Shown: positions 7,081 through 14,273 of the stretch, piece after piece
Numbering within the stretch: the stretch's first letter is position 1
Layout: the number at the start of each line of letters is the position of its first letter
From: a virus
IMG/VR virus record: IMGVR_UViG_3300050118_000016
Location: 1 to 30,501 of that record
Length of the DNA stretch: 30,501 bases
Strand: one strand, 5' to 3'
The notes under the pieces: generated by a model
Told to the model about the DNA's origin: nothing
Database searches by the model: none
The model's input: the letters and a program-made list of their open reading frames with translations, nothing else
Program-made: the position numbers and the translations under genes

Positions 7081-7638
7081 TTAGAGATCTTCCTTCTCCA
7101 TGTTGAGTTCCACGAACTCAACTTTGCCCATTTCGCCGAAGCGGGGCACGACGTTGATGATCTTGAACTGCTCGGTGACGATCTGGGGAAAGACCTGTTC
7201 TCCCTCACCATCTACCTTGAGAAGCAAGAGCTTGTCGTATCGCTTCTGGGTCTTGAATGTGTACCGCTCGTAGTCGAGGAAGAGTCTGTAGGAGCAGAAT
7301 GCCGTGGCCTTCGATGCATCGGATTGGCCCCAGCGATCCAGAGGATATTGGCCTCCGCCGAACACCCCAGCCTTGTACATGGGAGTGACACCATCCGTGA
7401 CGAACATCATGTCCGTCTCTTCGGTGAACTCGTAACCCTCTCCCTTGCAGTAGGAGCAATAGCTGATCGGTCCGCCGGTAACGCCGTCCCAGCAGGCACA
7501 GTGGCAGTTGCTCAGTCGGCGCAGGATCACGGGGCGTCCTATTCGGACTACCCCGACGTCCCCATAAATGAGACGTTCAAACTCATTGCGGCCGTCGATG
7601 TTCGACAGGACCGGGAAGAACTCATCCATGTAGCTCAT
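7081..7638 (-). CDS. Cysteine-rich head-tail adaptor/neck protein, 185 residues
   Basis: A cysteine cluster near the N-terminus (C45, C47, C49, then C61 and C64 in CSYCKGEGY) looks like a zinc ribbon. A 'C-x-x-C-x-G-x-G-Y' element preceded by a 'C-x-x-C-W-D' segment is seen in small neck or head-completion proteins of several myovirus groups. The rest is beta-rich, with YRLFLDYERYTF and a C-terminal strand region ending in VEFVELNMEKEDL. The gene sits between the structural protein at 7653-8549 and the tail-terminator-like gene, the expected place for connector components. GGAGA lies four bases before the ATG at 7638. Whether it is the adaptor, stopper or another neck part cannot be told here. 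Confidence 0.6.
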   Translation of the reverse strand: MSYMDEFFPVLSNIDGRNEFERLIYGDVGVVRIGRPVILRRLSNCHCACWDGVTGGPISYCSYCKGEGYEFTEETDMMFVTDGVTPMYKAGVFGGGQYPLDRWGQSDASKATAFCSYRLFLDYERYTFKTQKRYDKLLLLKVDGEGEQVFPQIVTEQFKIINVVPRFGEMGKVEFVELNMEKEDL

Positions 7639-7652
7639 AGGATCTCCGCGAA

Positions 7653-8549
7653 CTAGGCGCCAGGCTCATCGTCCGGAGCTGGAACTGTTGCCACGTTGAG
7701 GGAAGCTCCCGGGTTGAGACTGGAGTTGAAGTTGTCCGGCGAATCAGGCGAAATGGTTCCTGGTGCGATGCCTCCGCCGCCGTCTACCCAGCCACCGCCG
7801 CCACCGCTGCCGCCAAACATCAGGTTGGGCCGGCGCGGACCCTGGGCCGCGAGTAGATTGCCCATGAACACTGCGCTGATGATGGGGCTCACGAAGTACT
7901 TCATGGTCTTGCCGCGGCCGCCAGTCACAGAAGGGATCTCGGCTGTGGTGGCATTTGATCCCATTCCTGTGGTCAGCCAGGTCCGTCCCGGCGCGCGCTC
8001 GTCGTCGAAGACGCCCTTGGCCGCCATACCGAAGGCGGCGCGGCCGCCTGGGATGACGTTGCCGCCAGACTCCAAGACAACCTGGTAGTCCTTGAGGCTC
8101 TGCTTGAGATCGTTCAGCTTGGCGGAGAAACCTGTTCCTTGTTCGCCGCGCTGCTTGGTCACAGAGAAGTTGGCCAGAACGTGGCCGCCGGTGTACCCAA
8201 CCATGCCGGAGATGCTCACCAGCAGGCTGTACACGGTGTTGCCGATCGTCCAGAAGTTACGCGCAGGATAGAAGCGGTTGCCTCTGACTGAGCCGGGCAT
8301 GGGAAGGAGTTCCTGCTTCTGATCCGCTTCCTTCGACGACTGGTAGATCTGAGCCGCCACCGTCGTGTCCTTCATCTTGACCATGTACGGGCCGCCCTCA
8401 AGGCGGACCTGCGCGATCGAGGCATAGAACGGAGCCAGGTCGGCGATGACTTCGATCGACAAGTTCCTGTCGAGGAATGCGCCAGTCGTGAGAGTCAGTC
8501 CTTGCGGAAGGGTCACACGCACAACCAGGTTCGTCATCGAAGTTGCCAT
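7653..8549 (-). CDS. Virion structural protein of the neck region, 298 residues, unrecognised
   Basis: I do not recognise this family. The first ~60 residues look like beta strands (LVVRVTLPQGLTLT, LSIEVIADLAPFY). A hydrophobic segment around residues 100-125 (NTVYSLLVSISGMVGYTGG) could be membrane-interacting or buried. The region after residue 215 is Gly/Pro-rich and disordered, with a run of glycines (GGSGGGGGWVDGGGG). It is packed 4 bases after the stop of the upstream gene and lacks a clear ribosome binding site, so it is probably coupled. Its place between small beta proteins and the head-tail adaptor points to a virion role. Confidence 0.5.
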   Translation of the reverse strand: MATSMTNLVVRVTLPQGLTLTTGAFLDRNLSIEVIADLAPFYASIAQVRLEGGPYMVKMKDTTVAAQIYQSSKEADQKQELLPMPGSVRGNRFYPARNFWTIGNTVYSLLVSISGMVGYTGGHVLANFSVTKQRGEQGTGFSAKLNDLKQSLKDYQVVLESGGNVIPGGRAAFGMAAKGVFDDERAPGRTWLTTGMGSNATTAEIPSVTGGRGKTMKYFVSPIISAVFMGNLLAAQGPRRPNLMFGGSGGGGGWVDGGGGIAPGTISPDSPDNFNSSLNPGASLNVATVPAPDDEPGA

Positions 8550-8553
8550 GTCG

Positions 8554-9075
8554 TTATACCGTGTAGTTCGAGGAGAGGACCAGCGTGGTCAGGCTGTTGA
8601 TGAGAACGATCGTGTAGACGCCGGACACCACGTAGATCGATGTCTTCCAGCTGCCATCCGTATTTAGACCGGTCTGTCCTTTTGCATAGGCAGATCCTCG
8701 ATTGCCATTCGTCCAATCGCTGGTCAGGTAGATGTAGAGCACGTACGTCTGAGGATTGAGGGTCCCAGCCGGCAGACCAGTCACGGTCTGGGTGAGGCAG
8801 GCCACTCCTGTGAGTGGCTCGATTACCGTGGTGAAGGTGGCGCGCAGGGCAGAGACTGGCTCAAAGATGTCGAGGTAGTCTGTGCCGGCGGCGGTGGGTG
8901 TGTAGCTGGCGGAGTAGAGTCCTCCGGTGAGGTCCGTAATGGTCAGGACGTCGGTGCAGGCCACGTTGTTGCGGAGGAACACGATGGTGAAAGAAGCCTT
9001 GGTGAGACCGGTGACGCCGGTTCCACCTGACTGAATTCTGAAGTAAACGTACCGGAGAGCAGCCACCTGCGACAT
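8554..9075 (-). CDS. Small beta-sandwich virion protein, 173 residues
   Basis: The sequence is almost entirely beta-strand-like. The N-terminal ~80 residues contain FTIVFLRNNVACTDVLTITDL, then GGLYSASYTPTAAGTDYLDIF, a pattern that recurs in phage Ig-like or BppU-like adaptors in the form 'x-G-x-Y-x-x-x-Y-T-P-x-x-x-G-x-Y-x'. The C-terminal part has repeated strands (TYVLYIYLTSDWTNGNRG) and a conserved-looking GSWKTSIYVVSGVYTIVLIN. AGGAG precedes the ATG at 9075 by eight bases. It may decorate head, tail or neck. No specific function can be assigned. Confidence 0.5.
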   Translation of the reverse strand: MSQVAALRYVYFRIQSGGTGVTGLTKASFTIVFLRNNVACTDVLTITDLTGGLYSASYTPTAAGTDYLDIFEPVSALRATFTTVIEPLTGVACLTQTVTGLPAGTLNPQTYVLYIYLTSDWTNGNRGSAYAKGQTGLNTDGSWKTSIYVVSGVYTIVLINSLTTLVLSSNYTV

Positions 9076-9086
9076 TGGAGGATCTC

Positions 9087-9362
9087 CTACTTCCGGATGA
9101 TCAGAGTTACGACCGCGCTACCTCCGACCGCCATGCCGACCACATACCAGCGCCAGGCTTTCAACTTCCCAACTGCAATCTCAAGAACCCGCACTCTACC
9201 TGGATTACCGTTACCCATCAGTGAATGGTTGTCGGTCTCAAGACTCGAGATACGGCCTTCCTGATCGCGGGCAGTCTTATTGACGTCGTCCCTTAGTCCA
9301 TTCACTTCTCCCCTGAGCCCGCGCAGTTCAGAGAGTATGACGTCTTGAATCGTGTCTGCCAT
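9087..9362 (-). CDS. XhlA-like coiled-coil protein with C-terminal membrane segment, 91 residues
   Basis: Residues ~8-58 form a charged, heptad-like helix (LSELRGLRGEVNGLRDDV) and residues ~70-88 one hydrophobic segment (WYVVGMAVGGSAVVTLII) followed by R-K. This is the layout of XhlA/hemolysin-type accessory lysis proteins: cytoplasmic coiled coil, then a single membrane anchor at the C-terminus. Size matches that family. The nearby holin-like gene and lysozyme support a lysis role, though several other genes lie between. It is the first gene after the promoter-like motif at 9432-9441. The membrane topology is an inference. A virion or superinfection role is an alternative. Confidence 0.5.
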   Translation of the reverse strand: MADTIQDVILSELRGLRGEVNGLRDDVNKTARDQEGRISSLETDNHSLMGNGNPGRVRVLEIAVGKLKAWRWYVVGMAVGGSAVVTLIIRK

Positions 9363-9431
9363 GTGACTTTCTACCCCTCGGATTGATTGAGATCGGTTGC
9401 AGACGCACGCGTCCTGTCTCGTCAGAATTGA

Positions 9432-9441
9432 TTAGTATAGG
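9432..9441 (-). promoter_or_regulatory. CCTATACTAA motif, candidate promoter before the XhlA-like gene
   Basis: The minus strand carries CCTATACTAA in the 100-base gap between the genes ending at 9463 and starting at 9362. Flanks differ more from the other copies than those do from each other (CCC before, TCAAT after), but the 10-base core is identical. It would produce a leader of about 60 bases, with GAGGGG upstream of the ATG. The unit it starts would include the XhlA-like gene and connector genes. Confidence 0.55.
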
Positions 9442-9462
9442 GTTCTCGTCGAGGATCGACCG

Positions 9463-10101
9463 CTACACCTGTCGGTACGCAGTCGTCGCATTCTCGAAGA
9501 CCTGGAAAGTCGCCAGGAGTGTTCCATTTACGCGAAAGATGCTCATGACGTTGGGTGTCTTAGTCTTGTCGATCGACCAGGTGCCAAGCGAGTAGTCGCG
9601 CACGTCGGTGATCAGTGGAACGAGTGTCGAGACCACGGTGTTGCTCGCAGGGTCCGCCGGAAGTGCAGTGACTTTCGTGAGGATCCCTTGGATGGTCGCA
9701 TTGGTCGCTGGGTTGATCCCTGCAATGTCCGTCTGATGCGCCACGGTCGCATCCTTTGCCACGGTCGCGTCCTTTGCGCCGGTTGCATCCAGGGCGACAG
9801 CGGCGGTGATGCGCACATCACCGACATGCACTTTCTCGAGGAACAGGCCGGCCACCGTGAGACTGGATGCCACGTAACTGACGATGGCGATGTAGTCGTC
9901 TTCCGCGGCGGTCGTTGGTGCCATCCAGCGATAGAGGTACAGCCCCTCGGATCCAGGAACAAGAGGCATCGCCTGGCTGGTGACCACCGGTGTCAGAGTC
10001 GAAGCAGCGAAGATGGTGATCAGCGGTGCGGTTGTCACCGTTCCAGCAGTAGCCGGCACGGTGCATGAAAAGGTGTAGGTGTCGCCTTGATAGATCCGCA
10101 T
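9463..10101 (-). CDS. BppU-like beta protein with repeat linker, 212 residues
   Basis: The N-terminal ~95 residues look like a beta sandwich (MRIYQGDTYTFSCTV, then GLYLYRWMAPTTAAEDDYIAIV). The start 'IYQGDTY' and the 'D-Y-x-A-x-V' end are typical of BppU-like N-terminal domains in phage baseplates and tail fibres. A short linker repeats the unit AKDATV (about residues 105-121) and leads to a helical segment. The C-terminus (YSLGTWSIDKTKTPNVMSIFRVNGTLL) again matches a small beta element seen at the end of such proteins. It probably is an adaptor or fibre-like virion protein. GGAG lies six bases before the ATG at 10101. It could trimerise through the linker. Specific function is unknown. Confidence 0.5.
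   Translation of the reverse strand: MRIYQGDTYTFSCTVPATAGTVTTAPLITIFAASTLTPVVTSQAMPLVPGSEGLYLYRWMAPTTAAEDDYIAIVSYVASSLTVAGLFLEKVHVGDVRITAAVALDATGAKDATVAKDATVAHQTDIAGINPATNATIQGILTKVTALPADPASNTVVSTLVPLITDVRDYSLGTWSIDKTKTPNVMSIFRVNGTLLATFQVFENATTAYRQV
9741..9794 (-). repeat. 18-base tandem repeat encoding the AKDATV linker
   Basis: Bases 9741-9758 and 9759-9776 are 18-base units differing at one position, and 9777-9794 is a degenerate third unit. On the minus strand each unit encodes six residues of the AKDATV linker of the beta protein above. Such in-frame repeats can change copy number without breaking the protein. Confidence 0.7.
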
Positions 10102-10113
10102 CGTTGTCTCCAG

Positions 10114-10542
10114 TTACTTGAAAAGTGATTGTATTTTCGGGAACCCAGTGCGGGTCATGAAGTCGATGCTTCCGTCGATGGCTGCCCACTCTCCGCCAGT
10201 GATGAATGCCTGCTTCAGTGGGTTGTCCCGTTTATGCAGAGATGCCGCCGTATAGCCTTCGATCATTCCGGAGGCTCCGCCGATCATCGTGCTCACCAGG
10301 GCGCTGCGTAGAGGACTTCCACCCCTGATTCCAGGAGCAAATACACCAAGCGCTGTCTCTGTGACGATGTCGGTAGCGGCCCATTCTCCCGCGGTGCGTA
10401 GAGCACTCAGGAAAGGATGCTCATCACCCCGGTCAACCGCTTTGTGGTACCCGATCAAGGCACCAAGGACAGCGCCTTCTGTTGCGGCGATACCGACATC
10501 CTTGTACAGGGTGCCGACAGGTCGTCCGAAAAAGGTTGCCAT
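10114..10542 (-). CDS. Small glycine/alanine-rich hydrophobic protein, 142 residues
   Basis: No recognised family. Residues ~17-35 (GIAATEGAVLGALIGY) and ~80-96 (RSALVSTMIGGASGMIEGY) have GxxxG-like spacing compatible with membrane helices. A repeated phrase, T-A-G-E-W-A-A-T-D and T-G-G-E-W-A-A-I-D (around 50 and 117), suggests an internal duplication. The N-terminus MATFFGRPVGTLY is like the 'F-S-x-P-x-G' N-terminus of the two glycine-zipper paralogs at 27.3-28.1 kb, so it may be a remote relative. It starts 3 bases after the previous stop and is probably coupled. It lies among lysis-type genes. Confidence 0.5.
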   Translation of the reverse strand: MATFFGRPVGTLYKDVGIAATEGAVLGALIGYHKAVDRGDEHPFLSALRTAGEWAATDIVTETALGVFAPGIRGGSPLRSALVSTMIGGASGMIEGYTAASLHKRDNPLKQAFITGGEWAAIDGSIDFMTRTGFPKIQSLFK

Positions 10543-10545
10543 TGG

Positions 10546-10902
10546 TTAGGCCTTAGGGGCAGCAGGATCCGCAACAGGATCAGCAACCGGCGGTGCGGTA
10601 GGCACGGTAGGTGCTGGCGGCAGGACTCCAGCTGTAATCGCGGAGTTGATTGTTGTCTGCAACGGGCTTCTCGTGAAGAGGCCGATCACAGATACGGTGG
10701 CGCCGTAGCCGAAGGTGTGTAACAGGCGGGTGCGGCCGGCCGGCGTAAACAGGTCAGCTTCGTGTCCAGCGCTCATCAGGACCTGGCCAGTGGAGGCCGC
10801 GGCGCCTGAGATCACGGCGACAACGACTGTCTTGACGTAGGTCTTCGCCCGGCCGAGATCGGCTCTGAGCGAAGGGAGCAAAGAAGTTATGGTGGGATTC
10901 AT
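10546..10902 (-). CDS. Putative holin, 118 residues
   Basis: I start at the ATG at 10902, which has GGAAAGG eight bases upstream. An upstream in-frame ATG at 10950 lacks a comparable signal. The N-terminus is amphipathic (LLPSLRADLGRAKTYVK), then comes a hydrophobic segment at about 19-44 (TVVVAVISGAAASTGQVLM), a short polar loop and a second hydrophobic segment near 57-73 (FGYGATVSVIGLFTRSPL). The tail is Pro/Ala/Val-rich. Two short membrane helices with a small size match holins, and the phrase 'x-F-x-R-S-P-L' after the second helix is, from memory, common in such proteins. Lysozyme and coiled-coil genes lie just upstream. Holin is the best reading, but not proven. Confidence 0.5.
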   Translation of the reverse strand: MNPTITSLLPSLRADLGRAKTYVKTVVVAVISGAAASTGQVLMSAGHEADLFTPAGRTRLLHTFGYGATVSVIGLFTRSPLQTTINSAITAGVLPPAPTVPTAPPVADPVADPAAPKA

Positions 10903-10987
10903 CGGTGGAACCTTTCCAGGCGAGTGGAAATACGGAGGCACTCGACGCATGCTAGATCTAAGCCATGCGCCAAGCCCTTCGTTTGGT

Positions 10988-11470
10988 TTAGGCAGCTGCG
11001 GTGGTGGGTGCTGGTGCAGCCGATGCCTTGATTGCCGCCGCTGCGGTCGCGACCGCCGCGCCGAGCACGCCGACTTCGGCCACAGCCTTGGTTACGGCCG
11101 CGACGGTGGTCGGGTTGGAAACCTTGACGGCAGTGAGAACGCCGGTCAGGTTGGTGGCCACATCAGCAAATGCGCTGGCCGCTGTGGGGGTCGGGCCCAG
11201 ATCGGTTACCAGCGCGCTGGCCACGGCGAGGTCGGTCTTCGCCTTGATGATCAGCGGGGTGATGTCCGCAGCCAGTTGGGTTTCTCCCAGCGCGTCGAGT
11301 GCGATTGTCAGAGCCGGACCGACGTAGGTCAGGGTCGTGTCGATCACCTTCTCGATGGTAGGTGCCTTGCCCTCGATGACGGTGACTTCCTTCTCGAGCC
11401 AAGCAGCGGTGGACTTCTCGTCAGCAATGATCTTCTTTGCGACGTTTTCTACAGCGGTAATCAGGGACAT
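10988..11470 (-). CDS. Alanine-rich helical protein, 160 residues, unrecognised
   Basis: The protein is nearly all helix-forming and rich in Ala, Thr and Val. The N-terminal 40 residues are charged (ENVAKKIIADEKSTAAWLEKEV), the middle holds IEKVIDTTLTYVGPALTIALDAL and the C-terminus is an Ala-rich hydrophobic segment with AAVATAAAAIKASAAPAP. No signal peptide or clear membrane topology. The ATG at 11470 has GGAG seven bases upstream. It lies between the holin-like gene and the anchored coiled-coil gene, so a role in lysis or membrane interaction is possible from position only. Confidence 0.45.
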   Translation of the reverse strand: MSLITAVENVAKKIIADEKSTAAWLEKEVTVIEGKAPTIEKVIDTTLTYVGPALTIALDALGETQLAADITPLIIKAKTDLAVASALVTDLGPTPTAASAFADVATNLTGVLTAVKVSNPTTVAAVTKAVAEVGVLGAAVATAAAAIKASAAPAPTTAAA

Positions 11471-11581
11471 GGTGAATCTCCGGTAGTGCAGGGTTAGGCT
11501 CGTAGAAAGAGCGTGATTTCGTTCTGAATTCGTTCGTCTGAGTGGAGTATGTGTGTCGGTGCCACGCCTACCAAAGGGTTG

Positions 11582-12340
11582 CTAGTTGGAAGGCGGGTGA
11601 AGGTAGTAGCGGATCTCCGCGCCGTGCGCGCCGAGCCCGATCGCTTCCTCGATGTAGTTCAGGACCATCCGCTTCTTCGAGGGATGAAGCGTCTTGTGAA
11701 CGCCGCCCTGGATGTCAGTGAGGGTCTTGTCGATGGTGTCTGTCCCGGTCGCTACGTGAGCGGTCGTGTCATCCACATGCTTCAAAGTCCCCAGCACGTA
11801 CGGACTTACCAGCAGATCGTGGAAGTTGATGGCGTCCGTATTGATCGAGTTGAGAGAGACCTGAAGCTGGCGAATGGCCGGCGTGCTGGCCTTTGTCAGT
11901 GCATCCATGTCGCGCGTGGTGTGCTGGCTGGTGTCCTTGACTGCCGACCCGACATCCTTGGTCGTCGTATCCAGAGCAGTGAGGAAGGTGTTCACGTGAG
12001 TCAGGGTGCTGAGACTCTCGGTCGAGAACTTGTCCCAGAAGGCGTCTTCCTTCTCGGTAACCCTAGCTGTATCGCCAAGGATGATGTCCAGGTGGATCAG
12101 GTTCGCGTTCAGATCCTGGATCGTCCCTTTGACCTGGCCCTGGATGGAATCGATCGCATTATTGGCCTTCTGCGTTGTCTCGTGAACGTCCGCTGTGATA
12201 CTCACCAGGCTCGCAGTCAGCTGCTTGCCGACGTGGACTTCCTCATACGTGAAGACGCTGGCGGCCACCATGATGGCCAGGAGCGCGCCGGTGAGCGCGC
12301 CACGCCACGCGATACTGATATAATCGAGAGCTTTGGACAT
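11582..12340 (-). CDS. Membrane-anchored coiled-coil protein, 252 residues
   Basis: One membrane segment at about residues 13-31 (GALTGALLAIMVAASVFTY) is followed by a ~200-residue Thr/Asp/Ser-rich helical region with repeated heptad-like phrases (VSITADVHETTQKANNAID, DTTTKDVGSAVKDTSQHTT) and a basic C-terminus (HPSKKRMVLNYIEEAIGL). With the N-terminal anchor inside-out, the coiled coil would lie in the periplasm, as in inner-membrane spanins, although it is longer than most. The overall layout also matches methyl-accepting-like or tethering proteins of unknown function. It follows the lysozyme gene by 11 bases. AAAGG precedes the ATG at 12340. A spanin-like role is the most interesting option, but it lacks a visible outer-membrane partner. 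Confidence 0.5.
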   Translation of the reverse strand: MSKALDYISIAWRGALTGALLAIMVAASVFTYEEVHVGKQLTASLVSITADVHETTQKANNAIDSIQGQVKGTIQDLNANLIHLDIILGDTARVTEKEDAFWDKFSTESLSTLTHVNTFLTALDTTTKDVGSAVKDTSQHTTRDMDALTKASTPAIRQLQVSLNSINTDAINFHDLLVSPYVLGTLKHVDDTTAHVATGTDTIDKTLTDIQGGVHKTLHPSKKRMVLNYIEEAIGLGAHGAEIRYYLHPPSN

Positions 12341-12351
12341 GGGAACCTTTG

Positions 12352-12825
12352 CTATACGGGCTTCTGGAAGAGGGTGACTTCGTGCTCACGCCTGTCGGTA
12401 AGGTCCTTGCTGACCTTGCCGCCGGCTTCGTTGTACTTGGCGAACTCTGCCGGCAGGGCGGACTTCTTGCCGGCGTTCAGGAGTTGTAGGAGGGTAGAAC
12501 GTTGGAACGTCCCCGATCCCTCGTTGAAGGTGAAGTCCACCAGGGCATCGAATTCGTTCTGGTTCAGAACCACCGTCACGTGGAAGTTGACGGTGTGCTC
12601 GGCGTACCCCAGGTCATGCTGGAGGAGAGCCAGCTCTTGGGCAGCCGTACAGCCATGCACGTATGGTGCTTCGGTCGCGGCGCCGGAGATCGGACCCATG
12701 TGGACCAGGTGCCCGGTTCCCACCGTGCAGTTATGCGCCACATCGTTGTAGAGGTGATAGATCGTTCCCTCTTCGGAACGGACGAGGGCGAGACCGTTAG
12801 GTCCGGTCTTGAGATTATTGACCAT
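12352..12825 (-). CDS. Endolysin, T4-type lysozyme (glycoside hydrolase family 24), 157 residues
   Basis: The catalytic triad of T4-type lysozymes is visible: E19, D28 and T34 in the context SEEGTIYHLYND and CTVGTGH. The spacing E-9-D-6-T and the following G-x-G-H match T4 lysozyme (E11, D20, T26). The C-terminal half has the conserved FDALVDFTFNEGSGTF, corresponding to the helix with 'F-x-x-N-x-G' in this family, and closes with RREHEVTLF. No signal peptide, so it needs a holin to reach the peptidoglycan, where it cleaves between N-acetylmuramic acid and N-acetylglucosamine. AAGGAG precedes the ATG at 12825 by six bases. It lies between a structural gene and membrane proteins likely to help lysis. 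Confidence 0.92.
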   Translation of the reverse strand: MVNNLKTGPNGLALVRSEEGTIYHLYNDVAHNCTVGTGHLVHMGPISGAATEAPYVHGCTAAQELALLQHDLGYAEHTVNFHVTVVLNQNEFDALVDFTFNEGSGTFQRSTLLQLLNAGKKSALPAEFAKYNEAGGKVSKDLTDRREHEVTLFQKPV

Positions 12826-12835
12826 TAGGGTCTCC

Positions 12836-13507
12836 TTAGAAGGTGAGAGAAATCGTCATGGTTTGGCCTGAGACCGTAACGGCCTTGGTCAAGATCGGCG
12901 GGACGGTCACGTCGAGATCCTGGAGGAAGGCTTCGAGATCCACCTGGACGTCGCTCGTGTCGAACGATGCCGGGTTGATGTTGGCTGGGAACTCGATGAT
13001 GATCTGGTGCAGGTCGTTGTTGATCGACGACCGCGGCGAGATCCGGAGGTCTTCCTTGCGGATCCGGCCGACCTGGCCGGGACCGGGTTGCTGCGGCGGC
13101 GGGGTGGTCAGGTTGAGGACGCCGGTGGTGAACGACCAGGTGTAGTTGGCCGAGAGGGAGACTGGTGACGGCCCGGGTGTCTGGACCACCGTCGCGATCA
13201 GAACGGTGTACTTGACGTTCGGCCGCATGGGCCGAGCCGGCGTGAATGTCGCGATGGTGGCGCCGGCGGTGTTGACGGCGAAGGTGAACGTCCCCTGGAC
13301 GTAGTCAGTGCCCGTGACGGGGGCTACAGGGCCGACCAGGCCGCCGGGTGGGACTCTGGGTGTCTCCGGCGGGGCGGAGAGTAAGAAGGAGCTCTCATCG
13401 AAGGTCGTGACATCGATCACCTGATCGAAGGTCACGATCACGGCACCCTGGAGGATGACGCCGGTGCTGTTGATGTCAGGCAGCACTGAGAGGATGTTCA
13501 AAGACAT
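12836..13507 (-). CDS. Big_5-type Ig-like domain protein, 223 residues
   Basis: The N-terminal half reads like the SbsA/Big_5 Ig-like domain: VLPDINSTGVILQGAVIVTFDQVID, later ATFTPARPMRPNVKYTVLIAT and NYTWSFTTG. In that family 'P-x-x-x-x-V-x-x-x-x-x-I-x-V-x-F-x-x-x-x-D' opens and 'W-x-F-x-T' closes the domain. A Pro/Gly linker (TPPPQQPGPGQ) follows, then a second region with LHQIIIEFPANINPASFDTSDVQVDL that could be a second, degenerate unit. Such domains often decorate capsids or fibres. AGGAG lies five bases before the ATG at 13507. It is 10 bases upstream of the endolysin, so it is expressed with the lysis genes though it is probably structural. Confidence 0.6.
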   Translation of the reverse strand: MSLNILSVLPDINSTGVILQGAVIVTFDQVIDVTTFDESSFLLSAPPETPRVPPGGLVGPVAPVTGTDYVQGTFTFAVNTAGATIATFTPARPMRPNVKYTVLIATVVQTPGPSPVSLSANYTWSFTTGVLNLTTPPPQQPGPGQVGRIRKEDLRISPRSSINNDLHQIIIEFPANINPASFDTSDVQVDLEAFLQDLDVTVPPILTKAVTVSGQTMTISLTF

Positions 13508-13519
13508 TGGATCTCCTGG

Positions 13520-14152
13520 TTACTTGCGACGGAGTAGGAAGTCCCAGACGTCCGAGGCAACGAGCTTGATGGCCTTCACCAGAAGCGAGAACGAGGTCTC
13601 ACGCTTGGTGTTAGCGATGTACTTGGAGGGCACGATGTCGCTGACCTGGATCCCGCCGACAAACTCAACGTCCTGGTTTCCAGTGCTGGCATATTTACCG
13701 TCGATGCGCCCCTTGCTCTGGAGTTCCGCGATCATGGCCGCTTCCTCTTCCGGGCTGCCTGGAACGGCAATGAAGAGGGGTCTCGGTGTGCCGGCTGGTG
13801 TGATCTCGTCAGTACGACCCACACCGATGAAGACCCTGCGCAGGTTGGGGTCGTTGATCTCGGTGATTGGCGACATGTCGCCACCGTCGAGCTTGATCCC
13901 TTTTCCCTGTTTGTCTGTCACGTCGATCAGGTTGCCGTTGAGGACGGCATTGCGGATGGCAGACTGGTCGGCATCCGGCTGGACCGTGGCGAATAGCCGC
14001 TTCGGGCCGAGGTAGAACTTGTAGGTCTGGAACACCTTGATCTTGTTGAGGTTCAGTGCCAGGCAGCGGCCGACGTAGGACTTGAGCACTATCTCTTCGC
14101 CAGGAAAGGCTCCGCCGGCGTCAGGCATGAAAATCAGGTTGGTCTGGGACAT
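13520..14152 (-). CDS. Uncharacterised 210-residue protein downstream of the major capsid gene
   Basis: I do not recognise this family. The protein is mixed alpha/beta and soluble. It contains a segment of strands (IKVFQTYKFYLGPKRLFATV), an acidic region (GSPEEEAAMIAELQSKG) and a basic C-terminus (DVWDFLLRRK). It has no Cys. The ATG at 14152 has GAGGA upstream. A strong terminator separates it from the capsid gene, so it and the following genes may depend on read-through or on a promoter in the gap (a CCCTACTATTT stretch at about 14196-14206 is a weak candidate). Position suggests a head or accessory virion function. Confidence 0.45.
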   Translation of the reverse strand: MSQTNLIFMPDAGGAFPGEEIVLKSYVGRCLALNLNKIKVFQTYKFYLGPKRLFATVQPDADQSAIRNAVLNGNLIDVTDKQGKGIKLDGGDMSPITEINDPNLRRVFIGVGRTDEITPAGTPRPLFIAVPGSPEEEAAMIAELQSKGRIDGKYASTGNQDVEFVGGIQVSDIVPSKYIANTKRETSFSLLVKAIKLVASDVWDFLLRRK

Positions 14153-14220
14153 GGGTAGGTTCCTCAGATCCCATACTGACAGTCAGGCGGCGGGTGCCAA
14201 ATAGTAGGGAGCTGGTAGAC

Positions 14221-14250
14221 AAAAGCCCCACCCTTGCGGGCAGGGCTCTT
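14221..14250 (-). terminator. Intrinsic terminator after the major capsid gene
   Basis: On the minus strand AGCCCTGCCC pairs with GGGTGGGGCT around a GCAA tetraloop (10 pairs, two of them G-U), followed by TTTTGTC. Stem at 14224-14247, T-run at 14221-14223 and beyond. It sits 24 bases after the stop of the capsid gene, and is the clearest terminator in the window. It would let capsid be made at higher level than the genes below. Confidence 0.9.
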
Positions 14251-14273
14251 GCAGTTCGTTACCGGAGACCGTC

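Noticed and set aside
11471-11581. 111-base gap between the alanine-rich and coiled-coil genes
   Set aside because: Apart from the GGAG for the downstream start I see no promoter motif, hairpin or small frame worth reporting.
11549-12751. Plus-strand open frame of 400 codons opposite the coiled-coil and endolysin genes
   Set aside because: It runs antisense across two well-supported genes, including the catalytic residues of the lysozyme, and its composition is that of a shadow frame.
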